NCBI GenBank assembly: GCA_028706405.1
Contig: JAQWBM010000026.1
Span: 1 to 34,075, forward strand
Length of the DNA: 34,075 nucleotides
Direction: 5' to 3'
Source: Eubacteriales bacterium
Lineage (GTDB): Bacteria; Bacillota; Clostridia; Peptostreptococcales; Anaerovoracaceae
The number at the start of each line of letters is the position of its first letter. The first letter of the stretch is position 1. The notes beneath the pieces were generated by a model. It saw only the letters and a list, made by a program, of their open reading frames with translations, searched no databases and was not told the DNA's origin. The translations under genes were made by a program, and so were the position numbers. Below are positions 16,288-23,564 of this stretch, one piece after another.

Positions 16288-16623
16288 CTAGAAGACTACG
16301 GTCAGCATAAACTTCATTTGCTCCTGCGCATAGACTGCATGGGGTATCTCAGCCGGCATCACGATAGTTTCTCCTGCTTTAACGTTGAATTTTTCGCCGC
16401 CGATGGTAATTTCCGCTTGGCCGTCTATCACATAAACCATTGCATCGCCATGGGAAGAATGAGTGCTGATTTCTTCTCCTTTATCAAAGGAAAATAGGGT
16501 TAAGCTCACATTTGGATTCTGTACAAGCGTCTTACTGACAACCTGTCCATCCTGATAGGCAACCAGATCTGTCAATGCTTGAACCTTTGATGTTTCGATG
16601 TTTTTCATTATTTTATTATTCAT
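16288..16623 (-). CDS. Small cupin-domain protein
   Basis: A 111-residue single-domain cupin. Motif 1 resembles G(X)5HxH as GEEISTHSSHGDAMVYVIDG, and motif 2 is GETIVMPAEIPHAV; the histidines could bind a metal. Such proteins are common in anaerobes next to redox or stress genes, and their substrates are mostly unknown. AGTAGGGA precedes ATG 16623; the second ATG at 16608 is possible too. It is divergent from the rubredoxin/NADH oxidoreductase gene, and the region between holds two palindromes that could be operators for both. Confidence 0.85.
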   Translation of the reverse strand: MNNKIMKNIETSKVQALTDLVAYQDGQVVSKTLVQNPNVSLTLFSFDKGEEISTHSSHGDAMVYVIDGQAEITIGGEKFNVKAGETIVMPAEIPHAVYAQEQMKFMLTVVF

Positions 16624-16673
16624 TTTTATCCCTACTCTCTATTACTGCTATTTTAATTCAAATTCTATTTCTG

Positions 16674-16721
16674 ATGTGATCATATCACATACAAAACCAG
16701 GGATGTGTTGCATATGCAACA
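16674..16721. promoter_or_regulatory. Two palindromic operator candidates between cupin and oxidoreductase
   Basis: ATGTGAT-cat-ATCACAT (16674-16690) recalls a CRP/FNR-type half-site pair with a shorter spacer. TGTTGCATATGCAACA (16706-16721) is a perfect 16-bp palindrome. They are separated by only 15 bases in the region divergent between the cupin (start 16623) and the oxidoreductase (start 16922), suggesting one or two dimeric regulators of the CRP/FNR class. Confidence 0.55.
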
Positions 16722-16818
16722 AAACTTAATAATTATTATGCACAAACCAGCATTCATTGAAACATGTTTTATAAATATGAGGAATAATTTTTACCTGTTT
16801 TTAAATTCTAATACATGG

Positions 16819-16824
16819 TATAAT
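16819..16824 (+). promoter_or_regulatory. Extended -10 promoter of the rubredoxin/NADH oxidoreductase gene
   Basis: TATAAT is preceded by TGG, an extended -10 arrangement. A good -35 is lacking (TGTTTT at 17 bases), consistent with an activator-dependent or extended -10 promoter. A terminator-like hairpin starts about 17 bases downstream. Confidence 0.5.
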
Positions 16825-16840
16825 TATAAAAATGAAATAG

Positions 16841-16878
16841 TATTAGGGGGATAGATATATTCCCCTAATAAGTTTTTT
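16841..16878 (+). terminator. Terminator-like hairpin in the leader of the oxidoreductase gene
   Basis: TATTAGGGG (16841-16849) pairs perfectly with CCCCTAATA (16862-16870) and is followed by AGTTTTTT. No plus-strand gene ends upstream, because the cupin is divergent. The structure is therefore inside the 5' leader and could act as an attenuator or end a short RNA. Confidence 0.65.
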
Positions 16879-16921
16879 AAATGTGAAACAGGTGTAACGT
16901 GCCAATATTTAGAAAGGAAAA

Positions 16922-18280
16922 ATGTATAATGTCAAAATCATTATACAAGGTATTTATATAATGATAAAACTTGTGAGAAATTGGCAGTGCCTCGTTTGCG
17001 GGCATGTTGCCGAAGGAGATACACCTCCTGATGTATGTCCGGTTTGCGGCGTAGGACCGGATCAGTTTGAAGAGATAGCAGCAGCTGATGCGGGATTTAC
17101 ATCCGAAAAGGCAGAGCGCTTTATCATCATAGGAAATGGAGCCGCAGGAACAACCGCAAGTGAAGAAATAAGAAAGCGAAATAAAAAGTGCAGTATAGAA
17201 ATGATATCTCGTGAGAACGTGATTGGATATAATCGCCCAATGCTGACGAAGGGTATTCTGTCCGATCTTAATCCAGTTGAATTATACATTAAACCGGAGG
17301 AATGGTATAGAGAAAACAATATAACACTTACTCTAGGTGTGGAAGTAAAAGAGATCAAAAAGGAATCTAAGGAGTTGTTGCTTGAAAACGGCGAAACAAA
17401 AAGCTTTGATAAATTGATACTCGCAACAGGCGCCGAATCGTTTATACCGCCAATCAAAGGCGCCGGCCAAGAGGGAGTTTTTGCTATCCGTAACATGGCA
17501 GGGGTCAAAAAAATACAGATGTTCTTAAAGCAAATCACAAAAGCTGTTGTGATAGGCGGCGGAGTTTTGGGGCTGGAGGCTGCATGGGAGTTGAAAAAAG
17601 CAGGTTTAGATGTTACGGTAATTGAAAAATCTGCCAATATCATGGGAAAACAATTGGATGCGAGAGGCTCTGAATTGCTGAGGGAAGCAACAGAAAAATC
17701 TGGGATCAAAGTTATCAACAATCTGGGAATAGAGGAAATCACAGGAGGCGGAAAGGTAACCGGCGTGAAGCTATCAGACGGTACTGTTGTTGAAGGCGAT
17801 ATGGTTATTCTGTCCACGGGAGTAAAACAGAACATTGATCTCGCGAAGGATATCGGAATTGAAACGGGACGGTCTATTATCGTCAATGAAAAGATGGAGA
17901 CCAATGCAAAGGATATTTATGCTTGCGGTGATTGTGCAGAATACAAAGGTGTTAATTACGCGATCTGGGGGCAGGCTGTAGAAATGGGGAAAGCTGCGGG
18001 CATCAATGCTGTAGGGGACGAATACAAATACGAAGCATTCGTTCCTTCCAATGCATTTAGCGGAATGGGTACCACGTTGTTTGCCGTAGGGGACAATGGC
18101 AAGGATCCTGAAAAGGTTTATAAGACTATGGAAGTATATGACAGATCAAAAAACACCTATGAAAAGCTGTATTTTATAGACAACAAATTCTGCGGAGGCA
18201 TCCTTCTGGGAGATGTTTCAAAAACATCAAAACTGCTCGACGGATACAAAAATAAGTATCATATCGCTAAATTTATATAA
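16922..18280 (+). CDS. Rubredoxin-domain NAD(P)H:rubredoxin oxidoreductase (FAD)
   Basis: A fusion of an N-terminal rubredoxin-like knuckle (CLVCGHVAEGD...CPVCGVGPDQF, about 23-48) to a pyridine-nucleotide disulphide oxidoreductase-type flavoprotein. FAD motif IIGNGAAGTTASEE begins near residue 69, the NAD(P)H motif VVIGGGVLGLEAAWELKKAG near 210, and the second FAD motif DIYACGDCAEY near 333. It would move electrons from NAD(P)H to rubredoxin-type acceptors, typical of oxygen or peroxide detoxification in anaerobes. AAAGGA precedes ATG 16922; an internal ATG at 16961 (MIKLVRNWQC) agrees better with family N-termini and may be the true start. A hairpin at 18309-18326 follows. Confidence 0.9.
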   Translation: MYNVKIIIQGIYIMIKLVRNWQCLVCGHVAEGDTPPDVCPVCGVGPDQFEEIAAADAGFTSEKAERFIIIGNGAAGTTASEEIRKRNKKCSIEMISRENVIGYNRPMLTKGILSDLNPVELYIKPEEWYRENNITLTLGVEVKEIKKESKELLLENGETKSFDKLILATGAESFIPPIKGAGQEGVFAIRNMAGVKKIQMFLKQITKAVVIGGGVLGLEAAWELKKAGLDVTVIEKSANIMGKQLDARGSELLREATEKSGIKVINNLGIEEITGGGKVTGVKLSDGTVVEGDMVILSTGVKQNIDLAKDIGIETGRSIIVNEKMETNAKDIYACGDCAEYKGVNYAIWGQAVEMGKAAGINAVGDEYKYEAFVPSNAFSGMGTTLFAVGDNGKDPEKVYKTMEVYDRSKNTYEKLYFIDNKFCGGILLGDVSKTSKLLDGYKNKYHIAKFI

Positions 18281-18308
18281 AGTCATATAAGCAGAGTAAC
18301 ACAAACAT

Positions 18309-18326
18309 GGCTGTCTTACGACAGCC
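18309..18326 (+). terminator. Probable terminator of the oxidoreductase gene
   Basis: GGCTGTC-ttac-GACAGCC forms a perfect seven-pair stem; the sequence after it is AT-rich (TTAAATAATTT) without a long T-run. Confidence 0.6.
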
Positions 18327-18347
18327 TTAAATAATTTAGAAAGCATT

Positions 18348-18460
18348 TCGGCAAGATTCTCGCGTGACATTATAAAAAATGAAGCGCATATCGGCAAAAT
18401 TCTCGCGTGACATTATAAAAAGTGAATCACGTGTCGACAAGTTTCCCATAGACAAGCATA
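18348..18460. repeat. Tandem direct repeats with 43-bp period
   Basis: Two 36-base units begin at 18348 and 18391 and differ at only two positions; each contains ATTCTCGCGTGACATTATAA. A third, degenerate unit starts exactly one period later at 18434 (TCGACAAGTTTCCCATAGAC). They lie about 100-200 bases before the diguanylate cyclase gene. Regular spacing near four helical turns suggests protein-binding sites. Confidence 0.75.
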
Positions 18461-18535
18461 TGGTAAAGTGCTATATTATATCAGAATCAAAAAATAACAG
18501 CTGTAAATATGAATGATTCTAGTGAATTATTCAAT

Positions 18536-18561
18536 ATAAGGAGTGATTATAAGGAGTGATT
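18536..18561 (+). repeat. 13-bp tandem duplication carrying the Shine-Dalgarno sequence
   Basis: ATAAGGAGTGATT occurs twice without a gap (18536-18548 and 18549-18561). Each copy contains AAGGAG. The second copy sits eight bases before the TTG start at 18565. Confidence 0.8.
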
Positions 18562-18564
18562 CCA

Positions 18565-19719
18565 TTGAAGCTTCCCAAAAGTTTCCTTGCGAAAATCCCC
18601 AAGGAATATAAAAGGGAATTTATCAATACTACCAGTCGAGATAACTTCATAAGGATGTTGATTATTACCGTGCTTCTTGCAGTTATTGAGCCTTTTATCG
18701 CACTTTTATTTCAAGTCCCGGGGTCTGTGAATTTTTATATTTCTCTTGGAATCGCTTTGTTTGCAGTTTTATTTCTTCCAATATTATATTTCAACAAGAA
18801 AAATATTGAACGATTACCCGTACCTTACCTGATAACAATTCAATTACTATTTCTCATTGTCCTTCTCACGAAGGGTGTTATATTGAGTTTGCTTGAACAA
18901 TCACACCTTGCTTCCAGCAGTGCGTATTTTTTGGCTGTTTTTACAATTGCCGCGTTTATGACAATACCGCCGTCAATATCTCTGTTTATATTTTTTTTGC
19001 CTAATATCATATTTATTCTACTGCTTCCACAGTTCCAGCCGCTGCCCATGCTGATAATGACATTGAAAATAAATACCCTATCCATGACCCTGATAGCCTG
19101 GCTGCTGAACCAGATGATTTCTCGCGATAAAGTAAAATCCTTTATAAATGAAAAACTTATCATTGTTAAAAATACTGAATTAAAAAAAATAAACGAAGAA
19201 TTAAAGGATTTAACGACTAGGGATTCCATGACAGGTTTTCTGAATAATAAAAATGTCCTGAAACGTCTAAAGGAGGAAACTGAACGCGCAAAGCGCATTA
19301 ATTACTCCCTGTCCGTGGCTATGATAGATATAGATGATTTTAAGCATATAAATGATACCTATGGTCATAGAATTGGAGATGAAGTGCTGATCAGTGTTGC
19401 GCAGATAATAACGGAACAATGCAGGTCGACCGACATAGTAGGACGATACGGCGGAGATGAGTTTTTCCTCATAATGCCGGACACAAACGTGAATGATGCT
19501 GCCGTCCTTCTGGAACGAATAAAATTAAGGGTCAGAGATACGAGCTTTGTAAATGGAATTAAACTCACAGTTAGTTATGGCGCAAGTGAGCTGGCGGAGG
19601 ATTCCGAACATGAATTGTTTGAGTCATCAGATGCTATGCTATATAAAGCAAAGAGGAAGGGAAAGAGTCAGGTTGAGCTTCAATTGGAAAGGGATATGAA
19701 AAGTGCAGAGATCAATTGA
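18565..19719 (+). CDS. Membrane diguanylate cyclase (GGDEF)
   Basis: Makes the second messenger cyclic di-GMP from two GTP. The 384-residue protein has about six membrane helices in the first 190 residues (an MHYT/7TM-like unknown sensor), a short coiled linker (about 195-220) and a GGDEF domain with an intact RYGGDEFF motif. RSTD five residues before GGDEF forms a product-inhibition I-site, so feedback control is expected. No EAL domain is present. I chose TTG 18565 because AAGGAG lies eight bases before it; GTG 18556 overlaps that site. It converges on spoIIID and shares a terminator. I did not find a c-di-GMP riboswitch upstream. Confidence 0.92.
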   Translation: MKLPKSFLAKIPKEYKREFINTTSRDNFIRMLIITVLLAVIEPFIALLFQVPGSVNFYISLGIALFAVLFLPILYFNKKNIERLPVPYLITIQLLFLIVLLTKGVILSLLEQSHLASSSAYFLAVFTIAAFMTIPPSISLFIFFLPNIIFILLLPQFQPLPMLIMTLKINTLSMTLIAWLLNQMISRDKVKSFINEKLIIVKNTELKKINEELKDLTTRDSMTGFLNNKNVLKRLKEETERAKRINYSLSVAMIDIDDFKHINDTYGHRIGDEVLISVAQIITEQCRSTDIVGRYGGDEFFLIMPDTNVNDAAVLLERIKLRVRDTSFVNGIKLTVSYGASELAEDSEHELFESSDAMLYKAKRKGKSQVELQLERDMKSAEIN

Positions 19720-19742
19720 AATTGATTAAACTGCACTTTTTT
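19699..19742. terminator. Bidirectional terminator between the cyclase and spoIIID
   Basis: AAAAGTGCAG (19699-19708) pairs with CTGCACTTTT (19731-19740), followed by TT. An inner stem ATCAATT/AATTGAT lies within the loop and includes the cyclase stop codon. Confidence 0.8.
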
Positions 19743-19745
19743 ATC

Positions 19746-19994
19746 TTATCGGCCCTTATACTTCTGTTGTGTAGCAAGACCGCCTCTTATATGCCGTTCC
19801 GCTTTGTTATTATCTAAAACAGTCTTTACCTCATGGGCAAGCCCTGGATTTATCTCAAGCAACCTTTCGGTAATATCTTTGTGTACTGTGGACTTTGATA
19901 CCCGAAACTTTGTTGCGGCCGCTCTGACCGTGGAATTGGTTTCAACTATGTGCCTAGCGAGTTCTAAAACTCGTTCTTCTATGTAATCCTTCAT
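19746..19994 (-). CDS. spoIIID: Sporulation transcription factor SpoIIID
   Basis: A small DNA-binding regulator of the mother-cell programme during sporulation. The 82 residues match SpoIIID over their whole length: MKDYIEERVLELARHIVETN, then the helix-turn-helix AAATKFRVSKSTVHKDITERL, and a basic C-terminus. It supports that the organism forms spores. In many Firmicutes it lies directly beside spoIIQ and an mreB/mbl gene; here those are at 8991 and 23565, and spoIIID points the other way. Confidence 0.96.
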   Translation of the reverse strand: MKDYIEERVLELARHIVETNSTVRAAATKFRVSKSTVHKDITERLLEINPGLAHEVKTVLDNNKAERHIRGGLATQQKYKGR

Positions 19995-20133
19995 ATTTTA
20001 GACATTCACCACCTTCATATATTTGTGCAACACATTTGATTGGCTTAAAGAGCCAAAGTAGCGCTCTCATTACAACATATATATGTGGGACGAGGCGGTG
20101 ATATGCTATTTTGATGTACGTAATCTATCGTTG

Positions 20134-20167
20134 TGAATAAAAATACATTTTGCGTAATAAATATGCA
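20134..20167. promoter_or_regulatory. Probable ArgR operator (two ARG boxes)
   Basis: TGAATAAAAATACA (20134-20147) fits the ARG-box consensus TGNATWWWWATNCA closely. A second, weaker box GTAATAAATATGCA (20154-20167) starts 20 bases later, close to the spacing of paired ARG boxes in other bacteria. They end nine bases before the -35 hexamer of the argC promoter. Arginine-dependent repression is inferred. Confidence 0.6.
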
Positions 20168-20175
20168 AATTTTCA

Positions 20176-20203
20176 TTGACATCGTTTAAAATTTGAGTAT
20201 AAT
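20176..20203 (+). promoter_or_regulatory. Sigma-A promoter of argCJB
   Basis: Consensus TTGACA (20176-20181) and TATAAT (20198-20203) are separated by 16 bases, about 40 bases upstream of the argC start. Confidence 0.75.
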
Positions 20204-20244
20204 AATAAACTAAGATTGAGTAATATCATCGGAAGGGAGACTGT

Positions 20245-21201
20245 ATGAGGTATAAAATATTTATCGACGGTCAGGAAGGCACGACAGGACTAAAAATACA
20301 TAAAAGACTGCGAGACAGAAATGATCTTGAAATTTTAACCATCTCCGATGATGAGCGTAAAAATTTGAAAGCTCGTCTGGAAATGATCAATAATTCAGAC
20401 ATCACCTTCCTGTGCTTGCCGGATGAAGCTTCCCGAGAGATTGCCGAAAACGCGGGAAAAGACCGACGGCTCATTGATGCTTCTACATATCACAGGACAA
20501 ATAAGGAATGGACTTATGGCTTTCCGGAGCTGAATGTGACCCAGAGGAGCAAAATAACAGAATCAAACAGAGTAGCAGTACCAGGGTGTCATGCTACCGG
20601 CTTTATTTCATTGGTAACGCCTTTAATATCTCTTGGTATTGTGCAAAAGGATTATCCTTTTACATGCCATTCCATCACAGGCTACAGCGGCGGCGGAAAA
20701 AGTATGATCTCACAGTATGAGAGTGATTCCAGAGCACAGGACATTGATAGTCCGAGACAATACGGACTCTCGATGAATCATAAGCATTTGCCTGAAATGA
20801 AATTCATAACAGGAGTCGAATATGCGCCGGTCTTTCACCCGATAGTTTCCGATTACTATAGCGGAATGCTATTCACCACAACCTTGCACGGACGTATACT
20901 GAATAAAAAAGTAAATCCGGAAGAAATAAGACAGGTTTACTCTAAATACTATGAGGAGCAGCCCTTAATCCAAATTAGAAAAACAGAAGAGAACCCGGCG
21001 GACGGATTTGTATCGGCCAATGCACTGACTGAAACAGACGGATTGGAGATCTTTGTTTCCGGTAATGAAGAACAGATAGTTCTCATGGCAAGATATGATA
21101 ACCTTGGAAAAGGAGCGTCGGGAGCCGCAGTACAATGCATGAATATTATGTTGAATTTGCCCGAGAGTAAGGGGCTTGCAACAGAAAGTGGGAGGAAATG
21201 A
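20245..21201 (+). CDS. argC: N-acetyl-gamma-glutamyl-phosphate reductase ArgC
   Basis: Reduces N-acetylglutamyl phosphate to the semialdehyde with NADPH, the third step of ornithine synthesis. The nucleotide-binding start is FIDGQEGTTGLKI, and the catalytic cysteine is Cys115 in VPGCHATG. At 318 residues it matches the shorter type 2 ArgC, not the roughly 345-residue type 1 form more usual in Firmicutes. GGAAGGGAG precedes the ATG. argJ begins one base after its stop. Confidence 0.95.
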   Translation: MRYKIFIDGQEGTTGLKIHKRLRDRNDLEILTISDDERKNLKARLEMINNSDITFLCLPDEASREIAENAGKDRRLIDASTYHRTNKEWTYGFPELNVTQRSKITESNRVAVPGCHATGFISLVTPLISLGIVQKDYPFTCHSITGYSGGGKSMISQYESDSRAQDIDSPRQYGLSMNHKHLPEMKFITGVEYAPVFHPIVSDYYSGMLFTTTLHGRILNKKVNPEEIRQVYSKYYEEQPLIQIRKTEENPADGFVSANALTETDGLEIFVSGNEEQIVLMARYDNLGKGASGAAVQCMNIMLNLPESKGLATESGRK

Positions 21202-21202
21202 A

Positions 21203-22423
21203 ATGTCGATTGAATTTATAGATAAAGGAGTGTGTGCTCCGAGAGGATTTCAGGCATCAGGAGTGCATTGCGGCATAAGAAAGAATAAGACAAAAAAAGA
21301 TCTATCCCTTATCGTAAGCGATGTGGTATGCAATGCGGCTGCCCTCTGTACGCAGAATAAGGTAAAAGCAGCGCCCGTTACCGTAACGCAAGAGCATTTA
21401 AAAGACGGAAAAGCCAGAGCGATTATCTGTAATAGCGGAAATGCCAACACCTGTGCTCCAAACGGCAAGGAAGTAGCGAGAAAGACATGCGAACTGGTGG
21501 CTGAGGAGCTTTCTGCCAGCCCTGACGATTTAATAGTGTGCTCAACCGGAGTTATAGGAATGCCTTTGAGCATCGAGCCATTTGAAAGAGGGATACCGAA
21601 GCTGGTGAAAAAGTTAAGCTATGATGGCTCAATAAATGCCGCTGCCGGAATTATGACCACAGATACGATAAAAAAAGAGTTTGCCGTAGCTTTAAACATC
21701 GGGGGTAAAGAATGCAGTATAGGCGCCATAGCTAAAGGAAGCGGAATGATCCACCCAAACATGGCTACCATGTTATGTTTTATAACGACAGATATTGCTA
21801 TTACTTCAGAAATGCTTAAGAAAGCGCTTTCAAATGATAATCTGGACACTTTCAATCAATTGAGCGTAGATGGAGATACGTCCACGAATGATACGGTAGC
21901 CATTATGGCCAACGGTCTTGCGGGTAACACTGTTATAGACAGTGAGGGTGAGGATTATGATTTGTTCTGTAAGGCTTTAAACATACTTAATACAGCTGTT
22001 GTAAGGGCGCTGGCAAAGGATGGGGAAGGCGCGAGCAAGATGCTGGAATGCACGGTCTTCGGGGCGCCGGACAAGGAAACGGCCAGAATCGTTTCAAAAG
22101 CGGTCATCACCTCCAGTTTGTTTAAGGCAGCCATGTTTGGAAAAGACGCAAATTGGGGCAGAGCGCTGTGTGCCATGGGATATTCTGATGCTGTGTTCGA
22201 CGCAAGTAATGTGGACCTTGTACTTTCTTCAGCCAAAGGGAGTGAAAAGGTATGCGAAGGTTCCTCCTATTATGATTTCAATGAAGAGAATGCCGTAAAG
22301 ATTCTAAACGAAGATGAGATTAAAATACAGGTATTTTTAAACCAGGGCGATGCACATGCAACAGCCTGGGGATGCGATTTAACCTATAGCTATATAAAAA
22401 TTAATGGGAATTATAGAAGCTGA
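21203..22423 (+). CDS. argJ: Ornithine acetyltransferase / N-acetylglutamate synthase ArgJ
   Basis: Transfers acetyl groups from N-acetylornithine to glutamate, so the arginine pathway can recycle acetyl; bifunctional forms also use acetyl-CoA. The 406-residue precursor holds the autocleavage site NMATML, with the new N-terminal nucleophile Thr189, and conserved CNSGNANTC and GDTSTNDTV segments. ATG 21203 is used because GGGAGGAAA lies just upstream; the longer frame begins inside argC. It is coupled to argC and followed 35 bases later by argB. Confidence 0.96.
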   Translation: MSIEFIDKGVCAPRGFQASGVHCGIRKNKTKKDLSLIVSDVVCNAAALCTQNKVKAAPVTVTQEHLKDGKARAIICNSGNANTCAPNGKEVARKTCELVAEELSASPDDLIVCSTGVIGMPLSIEPFERGIPKLVKKLSYDGSINAAAGIMTTDTIKKEFAVALNIGGKECSIGAIAKGSGMIHPNMATMLCFITTDIAITSEMLKKALSNDNLDTFNQLSVDGDTSTNDTVAIMANGLAGNTVIDSEGEDYDLFCKALNILNTAVVRALAKDGEGASKMLECTVFGAPDKETARIVSKAVITSSLFKAAMFGKDANWGRALCAMGYSDAVFDASNVDLVLSSAKGSEKVCEGSSYYDFNEENAVKILNEDEIKIQVFLNQGDAHATAWGCDLTYSYIKINGNYRS

Positions 22424-22458
22424 GGTTGACACACTCCATAAGATGAAGGGGATTTGAA

Positions 22459-23316
22459 ATGAAAGACACAATAACGAGAGCAACCATGTTGGTTGAGGCG
22501 CTGCCGTACATACAGAAGTTTTTTAATAAGGTCATAGTTGTAAAATACGGCGGAAATTCAATGATTAATGATAAATTGAAAAAAGCAGTCATGAAAGACA
22601 TCGTTCTCCTGACCCTTGTAGGAATCAAGGTTGTACTGGTCCACGGCGGCGGACCTGAAATCAACAGCATGCTTAAATCCATGGGCAAAGAATCAGTTTT
22701 TATCAATGGACTGCGATATACGGATGAAGTAACTGCAGAGGTGGCCGGCATGGTGTTGGCAGGTAAGGTCAACAAGAACCTTGTTTCTCTTATACATCAG
22801 AACAACGGAAAGGCAATAGGCCTTTGCGGTCTGGACGGTGGTATGCTCCAAGTCGAGAAGCTTGAGGGCGAAGTCGATTTGGGTTTCGTAGGCGACATTA
22901 AGAAGGTGGAGGTTTCACCGATTACAGTGGCATTGAATAATGGATTTATTCCTATTGTGGCAACCATTGGAGCCGATAAGAACGGGCAAATCTATAATAT
23001 CAATGCGGATATTGCGGCAGTCGCAATCGCTAGTGCCTTAAAGGCTGAAAAGTTGATTTCAATGACTGACATAAGAGGCCTGATGATGGATACAGAAGAC
23101 GAAGAGTCTCTGATATCAAGAATAAATATCAATGATGTCCCGGAGTTGATCGAAAAAGGTATCATCAGCGGCGGAATGATCCCGAAAATACAAAGTTGTG
23201 TGGATGGTATAAAATGCGGCATCAAGGAAGCAGTTATCATTGACGGCAGAATAGAACATGCGATACTGATCGAGTTATTCTCCGATGAGGGTATCGGGAC
23301 TCTGCTATACCGATAA
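22459..23316 (+). CDS. argB: N-acetylglutamate kinase ArgB
   Basis: Phosphorylates N-acetylglutamate, the second step of ornithine synthesis. The 285 residues show KYGGNSM near residue 30, HGGGPEI near 67, and the C-terminal GGMIPKI nucleotide-binding segment. The N-terminal helix (residues 1-20) is of the type found in hexameric, arginine-inhibited kinases, so feedback inhibition is possible. AAGGGGATTTGAA precedes the ATG. argD is not in the window. Confidence 0.96.
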   Translation: MKDTITRATMLVEALPYIQKFFNKVIVVKYGGNSMINDKLKKAVMKDIVLLTLVGIKVVLVHGGGPEINSMLKSMGKESVFINGLRYTDEVTAEVAGMVLAGKVNKNLVSLIHQNNGKAIGLCGLDGGMLQVEKLEGEVDLGFVGDIKKVEVSPITVALNNGFIPIVATIGADKNGQIYNINADIAAVAIASALKAEKLISMTDIRGLMMDTEDEESLISRININDVPELIEKGIISGGMIPKIQSCVDGIKCGIKEAVIIDGRIEHAILIELFSDEGIGTLLYR

Positions 23317-23359
23317 ACGAGAAGACCACAGTGAACAGTACGTAATATATCCGACTGCC

Positions 23360-23440
23360 CTTGTATGCAACCCCTGCTTCGTTGAAACACACAGATGTAA
23401 GAAAAATTTCTACAGTCGAGATTTTTCTGCTTAAGCGCTA
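23360..23440. repeat. Partial dispersed repeat, copy C, with hairpin
   Basis: CCCCTGC and CGTTGAAACACACAGATGTA (about 23377-23400) match 34044-34075 with few differences. They are followed by an AGAAAAAT/ATTTTTCT stem-loop (about 23400-23428), which also resembles a terminator after argB. The palindromic half of the repeat seen at 274 and 33986 is missing here. Confidence 0.55.
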
Positions 23441-23472
23441 TAAACTTTTATCAGTGAATATGTAAATAAAAA

Positions 23473-23501
23473 TTGATATATTTGCTCGTTGCAGATATAA
23501 T
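23473..23501 (+). promoter_or_regulatory. Candidate promoter of the mreB/mbl gene
   Basis: TTGATA (23473-23478) and TATAAT (23496-23501) are separated by 17 bases, 63 bases before the TTG start. Confidence 0.6.
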
Positions 23502-23564
23502 TATTGGGGTAAAAGTAAAAGATAAGAAAGAAACTTTGTTATACATTTAGTAGGAGGGATAAAT

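Noticed and set aside
17062..17904. 280-codon open frame antisense to the oxidoreductase
   Set aside because: It lies wholly inside a clearly real gene, is Ser/Pro/Ile-rich as expected of an antisense shadow and shows no domain.
18427..18556. Possible cyclic di-GMP riboswitch before the diguanylate cyclase
   Set aside because: No conserved GEMM core was seen; the region holds the third tandem repeat unit, a weak AGAATCA/TGATTCT pair and the duplicated Shine-Dalgarno.
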